A stretch of DNA of 64,000 bases from assembly GCA_003222245.1 (NCBI GenBank), contig QHVH01000030.1, positions 1 to 64,000 on the forward strand. The letters are read 5' to 3'. The position numbers and the translations under genes were made by a program. The notes beneath the pieces are model-generated. The model worked only from the letters and a program-made list of their open reading frames with translations. It was not told where the DNA came from and ran no database searches. Below are positions 54,248-62,659 of this stretch, in pieces. This DNA is from Blastocatellia bacterium AA13. Its GTDB lineage: Bacteria > Acidobacteriota > Blastocatellia > UBA7656. Each line of letters begins with the position of its first letter. The stretch's first letter is position 1.

Positions 54248-56122
54248 TCAGTTTTGAATGCATACCGAATAGCCGCACATGCAATACAGGCATCCGCCGT
54301 TGTGCCGTAACGCGGAGCCGCAATCCGGGCAGAGATTCTTCGCCAGAAGCTGGTTCTCCGGCCGCTCAATCTCCATCTTTTCCGCGGCCGCCAGCGTGGC
54401 CGGCTGCTTCATATCTTCCGCTCGAGTGCTCAGAACCTGTTTCTCCCGCGATCTGTCACGATATACGGTGATCCCTTTACAACCGAGCTCATAGGCAAGG
54501 AGGTAGGCCTGCTTTACCTCGTCGACGCTTGCCGAGGACGGGAAGTTAATCGTCTTCGACACGGCCGCGTCGATGTGATGTTGAAAAGCTGCTTGCATCC
54601 TGACATGCCATTCAGGCGCGATTTCGTGAGTAGTGACAAACAAGCGACGCGCTTCTATCGGAACGCTGTCATCGTGTGATACCGCGCCTGTCGCCGCTAT
54701 TCGCTTGATCAGCGCTTCACTGTAGAAGCCATGCTTTCGAGCGTAGCGTTCGAATAGCGAATGAACAAAAGTCATTCGCTCGGATTCGAACGAGAGCCGC
54801 TCATAGGCCAGTGCATATAGCGGTTCGATTCCGCTGGAGCAATTCGCGATCAGACTCAAGGTTCCTGTAGGGGCCACGGTCGTCACCGTAGCATTGCGGC
54901 GCGGCGGCTCGTTGCGCGACTTGTAGATGTTTTCATTAAACCAACGCGGAAACGGCCCGCGTTCGGAAGCTAAACGGAGCGAGGCTGCGAGGGCTTCGCG
55001 CGAAATGAAGCCCATCAACTCTTCCGCGAGAGCAACGGCTTCGTCCGAATCGTAAGGCACGCCCAATGTGATGAGCAGATCGGCCCAGCCCATCACTCCC
55101 AATCCGATCTTGCGATTTAGGCGCGTGATTTCGCCGATCTTTGGAACAGGGTACTGGCTGACATCGATGATGTTATCGAGAAAGCGGACGCCGATCTGTA
55201 CTACGCGCTTCAGGCGCTCATATTCGACCTTGCCGTTTGGAGCGAACGCAGCCAGATTCACGGAGCCGAGCACGCACGATTCATAGGGAAGGAGCGGCTG
55301 CTCTCCGCATGGATTAGTGCTCTCGATCCGGCCGAGTTCCGGCGTCGGATTGTCTCGATTGATCCGATCTATGAAGATGACGCCCGGCTCGCCGTTGCTC
55401 CAGGCGTGCTCACAGATCTGGTCGAATACTGTATAGGCATCCAGCCTGCCGCTGACGGCTCCTGTTCGAGGATTCACCAGATCGTATTGCTCTCGCGATT
55501 TCACCCGCGACATGAACTCGTCGGTCACGGCCACCGAGATGTTGAACGTATTCAATTCAAGCGGATTAGTTTTTGAACCTATGAACTCTACGATATCGGG
55601 ATGATCCACTCGAAGGACGGCCATGTTTGCGCCTCGGCGTTTGCCGCCCAGCTTTGTCACCTCGGTCGCGAAGTTATACAACCGCATGAACGATACCGGC
55701 CCGCTCGATTGTCCCTGGGTCGACTTTATGTAGTCTTCGCTTGGCCGAAGGCGCGAGAATGAGAATCCCGTGCCTCCTCCGCTCTTCTGCACGAGGGCTG
55801 TTTCCCGCAGCGTTTCAAAAATGCTGTCCATCGAGTCTTCAATCGGCAGCACGAAGCAGGCTGAAAGCTGGGCAAGGTCGCGTCCGGCATTCATCAACGT
55901 GGGGGAGTTCGGCAGGAATTCGAGAGATTGCATGACTTCAAAGAAATCGGCTTCGACGGCGGCGGCCTCTCGGGTGGAACGGCCGTGTTGGAGCTCGGCG
56001 GAGGCGATCGATCGAGCTACGCGCCGAAACATCTCCTCGGGCGTTTCGATGACCCTGTCCTGATCGTCTCTTGTGAGGATTCGCTTCGCAAGAACACGCG
56101 AGGCGTTGTCGGTTAATTGCAT
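54248..56122 (-). CDS. nrdJ: Adenosylcobalamin-dependent (class II) ribonucleotide reductase
   Basis: A 624-residue enzyme that reduces ribonucleotides, using a radical from coenzyme B12. LPNSPTLMNAG begins the catalytic barrel; KSGGGTGFSFSRLRP, STNPCGEQPLLPYESC (active-site Cys) and TVAPTGTLSLIANCSSGIEP, with the Cys of the redox pair, are present. The C terminus carries a zinc-type Cys cluster (CPDCGSALRHNGGCLYCMCGYSVC) typical of this branch. No class I or III genes lie nearby. No B12 riboswitch motif was found upstream. It precedes the NicO permease gene on the same strand. Confidence 0.94.
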   Translation of the reverse strand: MQLTDNASRVLAKRILTRDDQDRVIETPEEMFRRVARSIASAELQHGRSTREAAAVEADFFEVMQSLEFLPNSPTLMNAGRDLAQLSACFVLPIEDSMDSIFETLRETALVQKSGGGTGFSFSRLRPSEDYIKSTQGQSSGPVSFMRLYNFATEVTKLGGKRRGANMAVLRVDHPDIVEFIGSKTNPLELNTFNISVAVTDEFMSRVKSREQYDLVNPRTGAVSGRLDAYTVFDQICEHAWSNGEPGVIFIDRINRDNPTPELGRIESTNPCGEQPLLPYESCVLGSVNLAAFAPNGKVEYERLKRVVQIGVRFLDNIIDVSQYPVPKIGEITRLNRKIGLGVMGWADLLITLGVPYDSDEAVALAEELMGFISREALAASLRLASERGPFPRWFNENIYKSRNEPPRRNATVTTVAPTGTLSLIANCSSGIEPLYALAYERLSFESERMTFVHSLFERYARKHGFYSEALIKRIAATGAVSHDDSVPIEARRLFVTTHEIAPEWHVRMQAAFQHHIDAAVSKTINFPSSASVDEVKQAYLLAYELGCKGITVYRDRSREKQVLSTRAEDMKQPATLAAAEKMEIERPENQLLAKNLCPDCGSALRHNGGCLYCMCGYSVCIQN

Positions 56123-56145
56123 GCAGGGTGATTCTACAGCGCCGG

Positions 56146-56174
56146 GTTATGTCGCTCAATTAGTCGATCGTCAA
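56146..56174 (-). promoter_or_regulatory. Putative sigma-70 promoter of nrdJ
   Basis: On the minus strand TTGACG (56169-56174) and CATAAC (56146-56151) are 17 bases apart, 24 bases before the ATG. The -10 matches at 4 of 6 positions. No NrdR-box pattern was recognised in or near it. Confidence 0.45.
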
Positions 56175-56180
56175 AACGCA

Positions 56181-56206
56181 CCGCTTTCCGGCAGCCGGCA
56201 AAGCGG
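56181..56206. repeat. Hairpin in the divergent nrdJ-exporter spacer
   Basis: CCGCTTT (56181-56187) pairs with AAAGCGG (56200-56206), with CCGG/CCGG inside. It lies between the two divergent promoters. It could be an operator or part of a transcribed leader; no regulator is evident. Confidence 0.45.
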
Positions 56207-56229
56207 GCAACCTGCCGCGGGTTCGAGCT

Positions 56230-56257
56230 TTGTCTCGAATACCCGGTAGCGTATAAT
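56230..56257 (+). promoter_or_regulatory. Sigma-70 promoter of the MsbA-like exporter gene
   Basis: TTGTCT (56230-56235) and a perfect TATAAT (56252-56257) are 16 bases apart, 44 bases before the ATG. Confidence 0.7.
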
Positions 56258-56301
56258 GAACAGTTTTACCGAACGGGCGAATCGTTCCGATCATTGATCT
56301 G

Positions 56302-58131
56302 ATGAAAGATTTCCGCATACTGCTGAAGCACGTACGGCCCTACGCCGGTTTGTTTGCTTTGGCGTTCTTTCTGATGACGCTGGTCGGCGTGTTCGAAGCC
56401 GGGCGGACAGCGCTCCTCAAATCCATCATAGATCTGTTGCCCGGCAACGGCTCGGAGCATGCTTTTTCCAGGCTGGATGTGCATCGTTACCTGCCTGAAG
56501 GAACCAATGCGTGGCCGGTCATAGCAGCGCTCCTCGTGGTGTTCACGGCGATCCGAGGTTTTTCCGAATACATCTCCAACGTCTTGATGTGGCGGGTCGG
56601 AATCAACGTGGTCGTCGATCTGCGGCGGCGGCTCTACGAGCATATTCTTCATCAGTCGAGCGAGTTCTTCACCGATCATCCAACGAATTCATTGACCTCG
56701 CATATAATCAGCGATTCCGAGCGCGTGCAGACGGCTGTTTCGTCGCTTCTCGCGGATCTGCTTCGCGAAGGGTTGACGTTTCTCTCGCTGTTTGCACTCG
56801 TGCTCTTGTTGAACTGGCGCCTGACTCTGTTGATGCTGGTAATCGGTCCGATTGTCTATCTTCTCACGGTCAGATTTGGGAAAAGGCTCCGGCGCATCGC
56901 GCATCACACTCAGGTGAATACGGAAGAAGTGCTCGATATCGCGCAGGAGACGATATCCGGAAGCCGAATCGTCAAGGCATTCGGGATGGAGCGCTTTGAA
57001 CAGCGCCGATTCCTGCGTGCGCTGACGGATCTCGCCGGAACTCAGGTGAAGGCGGCGCGAGTTGTCTACCTGTCGTCTCCGATACTGGAAATGTTGGGGG
57101 TCGTGATTGCCGCGTCCTTTTTGCTGGCCTCGCAAAAGATGATCAGCCGCGGCGTAATGACGGTCGGAGACTTCGCTGCTTATATAGTGGCGCTGCTCCA
57201 GATGTACGATCCGCTCAGAAAACTCTCGCGGATTCAGAACTATTTTCAGCAGTCATTTGCGGCAAGTGCGCGAATCTATGCTCTGCTGGACACGCATACC
57301 GAGATCAAAGACGCGGAAGATGCCCTCGCTATAACCACGCTCAAAGACAAGATTGAAATCGAGAATATATCGTTCAAGTATCGCGACTCCGCCGATTGGA
57401 TCTTGAAAGGCGTCAATTTAACCGTGAATCGAGGAGAGGTCGTCGCGCTTGTGGGCCTGTCCGGAGCGGGAAAGACAACGCTCTCGAATCTTCTCATGAG
57501 ATTCTACGATCCGACGACGGGCCGAATTTTGATCGACGGCATTGATGTCCGAAAGGTGCGTCTTGGCAGCCTCAGGAAGCAGATAGGACTTGTGACTCAG
57601 GATGTGATTTTGTTTAACGACTCTTTCAAGAACAATATCGCCTACGGAAGTCCGGAGTACGACGACGCGAGCATAGAGGCGGCGGCCTCCGCTGCGTATG
57701 CGCATGACTTCATAATGGAGCGCGGCGACTACGGAACGATCGTCGGAGAGCGGGGATTGAAGCTTTCGGGCGGAGAGCGGCAGCGAGTTGCCATAGCTCG
57801 CGCGATATTGAAGAACGCGCCGATTCTCATTCTTGACGAGGCGACTTCATCGCTCGATACGCATTCGGAGCGGCTGGTTCAACGAGCATTGTCGAACTTG
57901 ATGCAGGGCCGCACTACGATCGTTATTGCGCACCGGCTAACGACGATTCACAGAGCGGACAAGATCGTCGTGCTGGATAGAGGTCAGATCGTAGATGTGG
58001 GAACGCATCAGGAGCTGATGTCGCGAGGCGGCATTTATCGTGATCTTTACGACCTTCAGTTCTCCGAAGCGATAAGTGACCAGTCGTCAGCATCGGCTTT
58101 CAGGGCTCAGCGATCAGCGGTCATTGATTAG
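56302..58131 (+). CDS. ABC exporter, fused permease-ATPase (MsbA-like)
   Basis: A 609-residue half-transporter that works as a dimer. Six membrane helices occupy about residues 20-310, with the usual long cytoplasmic loops. The ATPase domain shows Walker A GLSGAGKTTLS, Q-loop GLVTQDVILF, signature LSGGERQRVAIARAI, Walker B LILDEATSSLD, and H-loop IAHRLTTI. MsbA-type proteins flip lipid A or export drugs; this one is assigned only to the subfamily. The last 18 residues (SDQSSASAFRAQRSAVID) are encoded by an intergenic-type repeat. No lipid A gene is adjacent. It is followed by a repeat-rich spacer and then the yicC operon. Confidence 0.9.
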   Translation: MKDFRILLKHVRPYAGLFALAFFLMTLVGVFEAGRTALLKSIIDLLPGNGSEHAFSRLDVHRYLPEGTNAWPVIAALLVVFTAIRGFSEYISNVLMWRVGINVVVDLRRRLYEHILHQSSEFFTDHPTNSLTSHIISDSERVQTAVSSLLADLLREGLTFLSLFALVLLLNWRLTLLMLVIGPIVYLLTVRFGKRLRRIAHHTQVNTEEVLDIAQETISGSRIVKAFGMERFEQRRFLRALTDLAGTQVKAARVVYLSSPILEMLGVVIAASFLLASQKMISRGVMTVGDFAAYIVALLQMYDPLRKLSRIQNYFQQSFAASARIYALLDTHTEIKDAEDALAITTLKDKIEIENISFKYRDSADWILKGVNLTVNRGEVVALVGLSGAGKTTLSNLLMRFYDPTTGRILIDGIDVRKVRLGSLRKQIGLVTQDVILFNDSFKNNIAYGSPEYDDASIEAAASAAYAHDFIMERGDYGTIVGERGLKLSGGERQRVAIARAILKNAPILILDEATSSLDTHSERLVQRALSNLMQGRTTIVIAHRLTTIHRADKIVVLDRGQIVDVGTHQELMSRGGIYRDLYDLQFSEAISDQSSASAFRAQRSAVID

Positions 58132-58175
58132 CTGTCAGCGGTCAGCTTTCGGCGATTGGCAATTAGGCGCCGGAA
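58081..58175. repeat. GATCAGCGGTCAGC-type intergenic repeat
   Basis: Words such as AGCGATCAGCGGTCA, TTAGCTGTCAGCGGTCAGC and TTTCGGCGATTGGCAATTAGG follow one another. It covers the last codons of the exporter gene and continues past the stop. A shorter relative (GCTGAAAGCTAATGAGACTGAGAGCTAAT) stands at 58379-58407, just before yicC. Confidence 0.7.
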
Positions 58176-58410
58176 TCAGCATCGTCGATGATGGCAGGGA
58201 TTAGTGATCGTGATGGACCGCTTGTCGGCGACGCCGCCGCATAGCCGCGAATGGATCAGGCAGGCAATCAATGCCCGCACGGTTACTGAAGGGGGAACGT
58301 GGAGTTTAAGCATTCGGCAGCAAAGCACGGCTTCGTGTCGCTGCCGCTCACAAGCGCCAAAGGCGAGATATTGCCGAGCGCTGAAAGCTAATGAGACTGA
58401 GAGCTAATCT
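58132..58410. other. Spacer between exporter and yicC, no gene
   Basis: 279 bases bounded by repeat DNA at both ends. The one frame here (58204-58407) has no ribosome site and no recognisable product. The yicC start follows directly after the second repeat block. A promoter for yicC must lie here, but no clear pair was found. Confidence 0.45.
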
Positions 58411-59286
58411 ATGATTCGAAGCATGACTGGATTTGGACAAGGGAGCGCCGAAGGGAAGGACTTTAAGATTCGTGCCGACGTGCGCACCGTTAATAACCGC
58501 TTCCTCGATATTCACATGAGGCTGCCGCAGGAGATTTCGAGTCTCGAGATTTCCTTGAAGAAGCAAATACAAGCCGCATTGAGCCGCGGCCGCGTGGACT
58601 TGACCATAGTCGTCGAGCAGATGCGCCGCGCTGAATTTGTTCTCAACAGGCCTCTGGTATCGGGTTATCTGGCAGCTTTGGCCGATCTGAAGAACGAATT
58701 CGGGCTGGAAGGCACGCCTTCCCTCGAATTGGTGGCTAAGTTGCCCGGCGCCGTTCAGGTGTCGCAGGATTCGAGCAATCTCAATGAGTCTCTTGTCGAG
58801 GGAGTCTCTTCTGCTGTTGCGCAGGCGCTTTATTCGCTAAGAGACATGCGTTTGGCCGAAGGGCAGCAGCTTGCGGCCGAGCTTACGAATCGGCTCGACG
58901 CCATCGCGGAGCAATTGCCGGGAATTGAAACCGAAGCCGCGAAGCTTCCATCAATTTACCGGGAGCGGCTTGCCCGACGCATGCTGGAGATTCAAGGCAG
59001 CGTGCAAATGGACGAGAGCCGTATAGCCCAGGAAGCCGTTTTGCTGGCAGACCGAAGCGACATCAGCGAGGAGATCGCTCGGCTCAAGAGTCACGTGCTT
59101 CAGGTTCGCGAAGTAGTCACCGGCGATACGGAAGTCGGCAAGCGGCTGGACTTCATTCTTCAGGAGATGAATCGCGAGGCAAATACTATACTCTCGAAGT
59201 CCAATGATCTTGCCATTAGCGATGCCGCCATTGTAATAAAGACCGAAGTCGAGAAGCTCCGGGAGCAGGTTCAAAACGTGGAGTGA
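58411..59286 (+). CDS. YicC/YloC family endoribonuclease-type protein
   Basis: A 291-residue protein with the YicC layout: the N-terminal RSMTGFGQG and VNNRFLDIHMRLPQE, a middle helical part, and the C-terminal DRSDISEEIARLKSHV and GKRLDFILQEMNREANTILSKS, the family signature. Family members act as RNA endonucleases that affect sRNA turnover. Placement directly before gmk and rpoZ is widely conserved. No typical ribosome site precedes the ATG; it follows a repeat. The gap to gmk is 24 bases. Confidence 0.9.
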   Translation: MIRSMTGFGQGSAEGKDFKIRADVRTVNNRFLDIHMRLPQEISSLEISLKKQIQAALSRGRVDLTIVVEQMRRAEFVLNRPLVSGYLAALADLKNEFGLEGTPSLELVAKLPGAVQVSQDSSNLNESLVEGVSSAVAQALYSLRDMRLAEGQQLAAELTNRLDAIAEQLPGIETEAAKLPSIYRERLARRMLEIQGSVQMDESRIAQEAVLLADRSDISEEIARLKSHVLQVREVVTGDTEVGKRLDFILQEMNREANTILSKSNDLAISDAAIVIKTEVEKLREQVQNVE

Positions 59287-59310
59287 GAGAGGATCGGTTC
59301 CTACAACGGG

Positions 59311-59943
59311 ATGGTTGAACGCGGAAACCTCATAGTAGTTTCGGCGCCTTCCGGGGCGGGAAAGTCTTCGCTGGTTCGTCGCGTGCTTCAGAAGATGAAT
59401 GGATTGTGCGAGTCAATATCTTTTACAACGCGGGAGGCCCGCGGAACCGAGGCGCAAGGCGTCGATTATCACTTCATTTCAGTTGAAGAGTTTAAGGCAA
59501 GGCGAGACAGATGTGAGTTTTTGGAGTGGGCCGAAGTGCACAACTATATGTACGCGACTTCGAAATCCTTTATCGATGCCAGTCTCGCCGCCGGGAAAGA
59601 TTGTATACTCGACATCGACGTTCAGGGCGCTCGGGCGATACGTGAGAAAGTTCCCGAGGCTACGACGATCTTTGTGCTGCCTCCATCAAAGGATGCATTG
59701 GCGAATAGACTACGGAGCCGAAACACAAATTCAGCGGAAGACTTCGAGCGCAGGCTGAAGAACTCCGATACGGAAGTCAGGCGGTATCTTGAGTTCGATT
59801 ACGTTATAATAAACGACGATCTGAATGCCGCTTCGGCGGCTTTAGAAGCAATTATCACCGCGGTACGCCACGAGCCCCAGAGATTAACTGGCCAGATTGA
59901 ACCAATTCTGGCGACATTTGGAGGACAAACAGGCAATGCCTGA
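59311..59943 (+). CDS. gmk: Guanylate kinase
   Basis: A 210-residue kinase that converts GMP to GDP with ATP. The P-loop is VVSAPSGAGKSSLVRRVL. ISFTTREARGTEAQGVDYHFISVEEF binds GMP, and DIDVQGARAIRE and FVLPPSKDAL follow. The C-terminal YVIINDDLNAA helix closes the family pattern. It is cytoplasmic. Its stop overlaps the rpoZ start by 8 bases, so the two are translationally coupled. Confidence 0.95.
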   Translation: MVERGNLIVVSAPSGAGKSSLVRRVLQKMNGLCESISFTTREARGTEAQGVDYHFISVEEFKARRDRCEFLEWAEVHNYMYATSKSFIDASLAAGKDCILDIDVQGARAIREKVPEATTIFVLPPSKDALANRLRSRNTNSAEDFERRLKNSDTEVRRYLEFDYVIINDDLNAASAALEAIITAVRHEPQRLTGQIEPILATFGGQTGNA

Positions 59944-60160
59944 AACAATCACGACCATACCTTGGAAAACCAGCATCGATAGCAAGTACCGTCTAGTAAT
60001 CGTAGCCGCCCGCAGAAGCAAACAACTTCAAAAGGGCGCCAAACCGCGTATCCATTCAACAAAAAAGAAATTGACCAGCATCGCGCTGGAAGAAGTTCAA
60101 CAGGGCATGGTTCGATACGAGACCATAGAAAAGAAGGTCGCCGCCGAAGAAGAGGAGTAG
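59936..60160 (+). CDS. rpoZ: RNA polymerase omega subunit
   Basis: A 74-residue small subunit that helps assemble RNA polymerase. SIDSKYRLVIVAARRSKQLQKGAK is the usual core (here split by its own residues), and SIALEEVQQGMV follows, ending in a Glu-rich tail (AAEEEE). The ATG at 59936 overlaps gmk's stop; GGAGG lies 11 bases upstream. Its place between gmk and coaBC is typical and confirms the call. Confidence 0.88.
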   Translation: MPETITTIPWKTSIDSKYRLVIVAARRSKQLQKGAKPRIHSTKKKLTSIALEEVQQGMVRYETIEKKVAAEEEE

Positions 60161-60180
60161 CGGTCCTGAGGTAGTGGGCA

Positions 60181-61413
60181 ATGAAGGTCGCGCTGGGAGT
60201 GACCGGATGCATTGGGGCATATAAGGCTGTCGAGGTCCTCAGAGGGCTTCAGAAGACCGGTGTGTCCGTAGAAGTCGTGATGACGCGGAACGCGGCGAAC
60301 TTTGTCGCGCCGCGCACTTTTCAAGCGATCTCCGGCAATCCGGTAGTCTCTGAGATGTTCGCGCCGACGGATGATCCTCAGATTAAGCACATCTCGCTCG
60401 CACAGGAGATTGAGCTTCTTGTGATCGCGCCCGCCACGGCTAACATTCTCGCGAAGATGGCCCATGGAATCGCGGACGATTTTCTTTCAACTCTTTACAT
60501 CTCGACAACGGCGCCCGTGCTGGTTGCTCCGGCAATGAACGCCGAAATGTGGCGGCATCCGGCGACTCAAGTGAACGTGCGTATCTTGCGCGAACGGGGC
60601 GTCGAGTTTGTCGATCCCGAGGACGGTTATCTGGCCTGTCAGACCGTGGGCCCGGGACGGCTCGCCGAATCCGCAAAAGTCGTAGAACGAGCCGTGGGGA
60701 TCATCGGTGAACGAATTTCGCCGGCGTCATCTCGGCGCAATGCTGGGACTCGGGACCTTCTCGGAGAAAGAGTTCTGATAACCGCCGGGCCTACCTATGA
60801 AGCCATCGATCCGGTCAGAGGGATAACGAATCGATCATCCGGCAGAATGGGTTATGCGGTGGCCGATGCAGCGCTCGATCGAGGCGCGGAGGTCACCCTA
60901 GTGACCGGGCCAGTCAGACTCGATCCACCCGCGCGAGCTAATACAGTCAGAGTTCGTTCGGCCGCCGAAATGCTCGAGGCGGTTCGGGCCGGCATGACGA
61001 ACACAACCGTATTTGTGATGGCTGCGGCCGTAGCCGACTATAGACCCGTTCAATCCAACAATCAGAAGATTAAGAAGAACGCCGGCAATCTAGTCCTCGA
61101 GCTCGAAAGAACTGAAGACATTCTCGCCGAGGTGTGCCGGACAAAAGGCGACCGCATAGTCGTTGGATTCGCCGCTGAAACCGAAAACGTAATCGTGAAT
61201 GCGCGGGCGAAGCTGGTTGCAAAGGGCTGCGATCTGATCGTGGCCAACGACGTTTCAGCGGACGATGCGGGTTTTGATGTTCCCACTAATATAGTGACCC
61301 TTGTATCCGTCGATGAAACAACGGAGCTTCCGCTGATGTCGAAGCGAGAAGCGGCGGATCGTATTCTCAACGAAATCGTTAAGCTTCAAAAGGCTTCCTC
61401 AGCAGTCGCTTGA
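60181..61413 (+). CDS. coaBC: Bifunctional phosphopantothenoylcysteine decarboxylase / phosphopantothenate-cysteine ligase
   Basis: A 410-residue enzyme for two steps of coenzyme A synthesis. The flavin-dependent CoaC half (residues 1-180) has GVTGCIGAYKAVEVLRGL, VIAPATANILAKMAHGIADDF and PAMNAEMW, with the active-site Asn and the Cys-containing loop DPEDGYLACQTVGPGR. The CoaB half (190-410) shows ITAGPTYEAIDPVRGITNRSSGRMG and KIKKNAGNLVLELERTEDIL. FAAETEN lies near the end. It follows rpoZ by 20 bases, completing the yicC-gmk-rpoZ-coaBC operon. Confidence 0.95.
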   Translation: MKVALGVTGCIGAYKAVEVLRGLQKTGVSVEVVMTRNAANFVAPRTFQAISGNPVVSEMFAPTDDPQIKHISLAQEIELLVIAPATANILAKMAHGIADDFLSTLYISTTAPVLVAPAMNAEMWRHPATQVNVRILRERGVEFVDPEDGYLACQTVGPGRLAESAKVVERAVGIIGERISPASSRRNAGTRDLLGERVLITAGPTYEAIDPVRGITNRSSGRMGYAVADAALDRGAEVTLVTGPVRLDPPARANTVRVRSAAEMLEAVRAGMTNTTVFVMAAAVADYRPVQSNNQKIKKNAGNLVLELERTEDILAEVCRTKGDRIVVGFAAETENVIVNARAKLVAKGCDLIVANDVSADDAGFDVPTNIVTLVSVDETTELPLMSKREAADRILNEIVKLQKASSAVA

Positions 61414-61495
61414 CGCAGATCGCATCCTTCTGCAATCGCCTCATAAATCTGTAGAACGTGGGAATTTCGTTCATTTCTTTTATCCCTCGGAACAA

Positions 61496-61525
61496 TTGCC
61501 GCGCTAACCGACCGGTTGATACAAT
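61496..61525 (+). promoter_or_regulatory. Sigma-70 promoter of moaA
   Basis: TTGCCG (61496-61501) and TACAAT (61520-61525), 18-base spacer, 27 bases before the ATG at 61553. The spacing is at the upper limit for sigma-70. Confidence 0.5.
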
Positions 61526-61552
61526 CAACAGTTCCGATTGAAGTGCCCAAAA

Positions 61553-62551
61553 ATGTCTGAAGCACTCCTAAAAGACAAGTTCTCCCGAACCATCCGAGAT
61601 CTCAGAATCTCGGTCACCGACCGCTGCAATTTTCGATGCTTCTACTGCATTCCAGACGAAGACATTGTCTGGAAGCGTAAACAGGAACTACTCACATACG
61701 AAGAGATTATCCTCGTCGCGAAAATCGGCGTGGGCCTCGGCATTGAGAAACTCAGGCTCACGGGTGGGGAGCCGCTCGTGAGGCGCGACATTGAATATTT
61801 GATCGAACGCCTGGCTCGAATACCGGGAGTCCGCGATCTGGCGCTCACAACTAATGCGTTCGGGTTGAAAGAGAGGGCAGCGGGCTTGCGCGAAGCTGGA
61901 CTGAATCGCATCACGATAAGCTGCGATTCCCTGAATGCGGAGACGTTCAAGACAATCACTCGCAGGGACGGCCTCGGCGAGGTGCTCGATGGAATCGAGG
62001 CAGTCGTGAATGCCGGGTTCGAGCCGCCGAAGGTCAATTGCGTCGTGATCAGAGGGCTGAACGATCACGAGATAGCAGATTTCGCGGACTTTGCGCAAAA
62101 GACGGGTGTTCGAATGCGGTTCATCGAATATATGCCTCTCGATAACGGACATCAGTGGGATCGCAGCCTGCTTGTCGGCGGGCGTGAGATTCTCTCGAAG
62201 ATTTCAGAACGTCACTCAATCACGCCGATTAATCGCGATTCACCAAGCGAGACCGCGCTGCGTTATGTCTTTTCGAACGGCGCCGCGGGAGAAATCGGGA
62301 TAATAGCGCCGGTCACAATGCCATTCTGCGGCGCGTGCTCGCGCCTGCGATTGACGGCCGACGGCAATTTGCGTACGTGCCTGTTTTCAATGGTCGATCA
62401 CAACATCAAGGACCGCATTCGCCGCGGGGACGATGAGGCCGCGATACGAGAATTCCTGATCGATACCGTGCTGAAAAAAGAAGAGGGCCATCGAATCAAC
62501 GAAGCCGACTTCATTCAGCCGGCTCGAACGATGTCATTCATCGGCGGTTGA
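61553..62551 (+). CDS. moaA: GTP 3',8-cyclase (molybdopterin synthesis)
   Basis: A 332-residue radical SAM enzyme that cyclises GTP in the first step of the molybdenum cofactor. The first cluster motif is CNFRCFYC. GEPLVR, DLALTTNAF, RITISCDSLN and FIEYMPLDN follow. The second cluster lies at CGACSRLRLTADGNLRTC. The C terminus usually ends in GG; here SFIGG fits. ATG at 61553 is preferred to a TTG 15 bases earlier. No other molybdenum gene is adjacent. No ribosome site of note is visible. Confidence 0.95.
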   Translation: MSEALLKDKFSRTIRDLRISVTDRCNFRCFYCIPDEDIVWKRKQELLTYEEIILVAKIGVGLGIEKLRLTGGEPLVRRDIEYLIERLARIPGVRDLALTTNAFGLKERAAGLREAGLNRITISCDSLNAETFKTITRRDGLGEVLDGIEAVVNAGFEPPKVNCVVIRGLNDHEIADFADFAQKTGVRMRFIEYMPLDNGHQWDRSLLVGGREILSKISERHSITPINRDSPSETALRYVFSNGAAGEIGIIAPVTMPFCGACSRLRLTADGNLRTCLFSMVDHNIKDRIRRGDDEAAIREFLIDTVLKKEEGHRINEADFIQPARTMSFIGG

Positions 62552-62659
62552 TACTGAATTCCGAGTCTTTTCCGCGGTTGGTGGTTTGTTTGCTTAGTTG
62601 ATAGTGTAGAGCGCAACGGCCAGTCGGTTTGGAGTATGCCGGCGGCCGGCGCAGAGTAT

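Noticed and set aside
54049-54369. 106-codon minus-strand frame across the nrdJ 3-prime end
   Set aside because: It overlaps nrdJ in another frame, runs across a terminator hairpin and lacks a ribosome site.
56123-56301. Cobalamin riboswitch or NrdR boxes before nrdJ
   Set aside because: Neither the B12 box words nor paired NrdR boxes can be seen on either strand; only a promoter and a hairpin are present.
58204-58407. 67-codon plus-strand frame between the exporter and yicC
   Set aside because: No ribosome site and it is bounded by repeat DNA; composition is not that of a protein.
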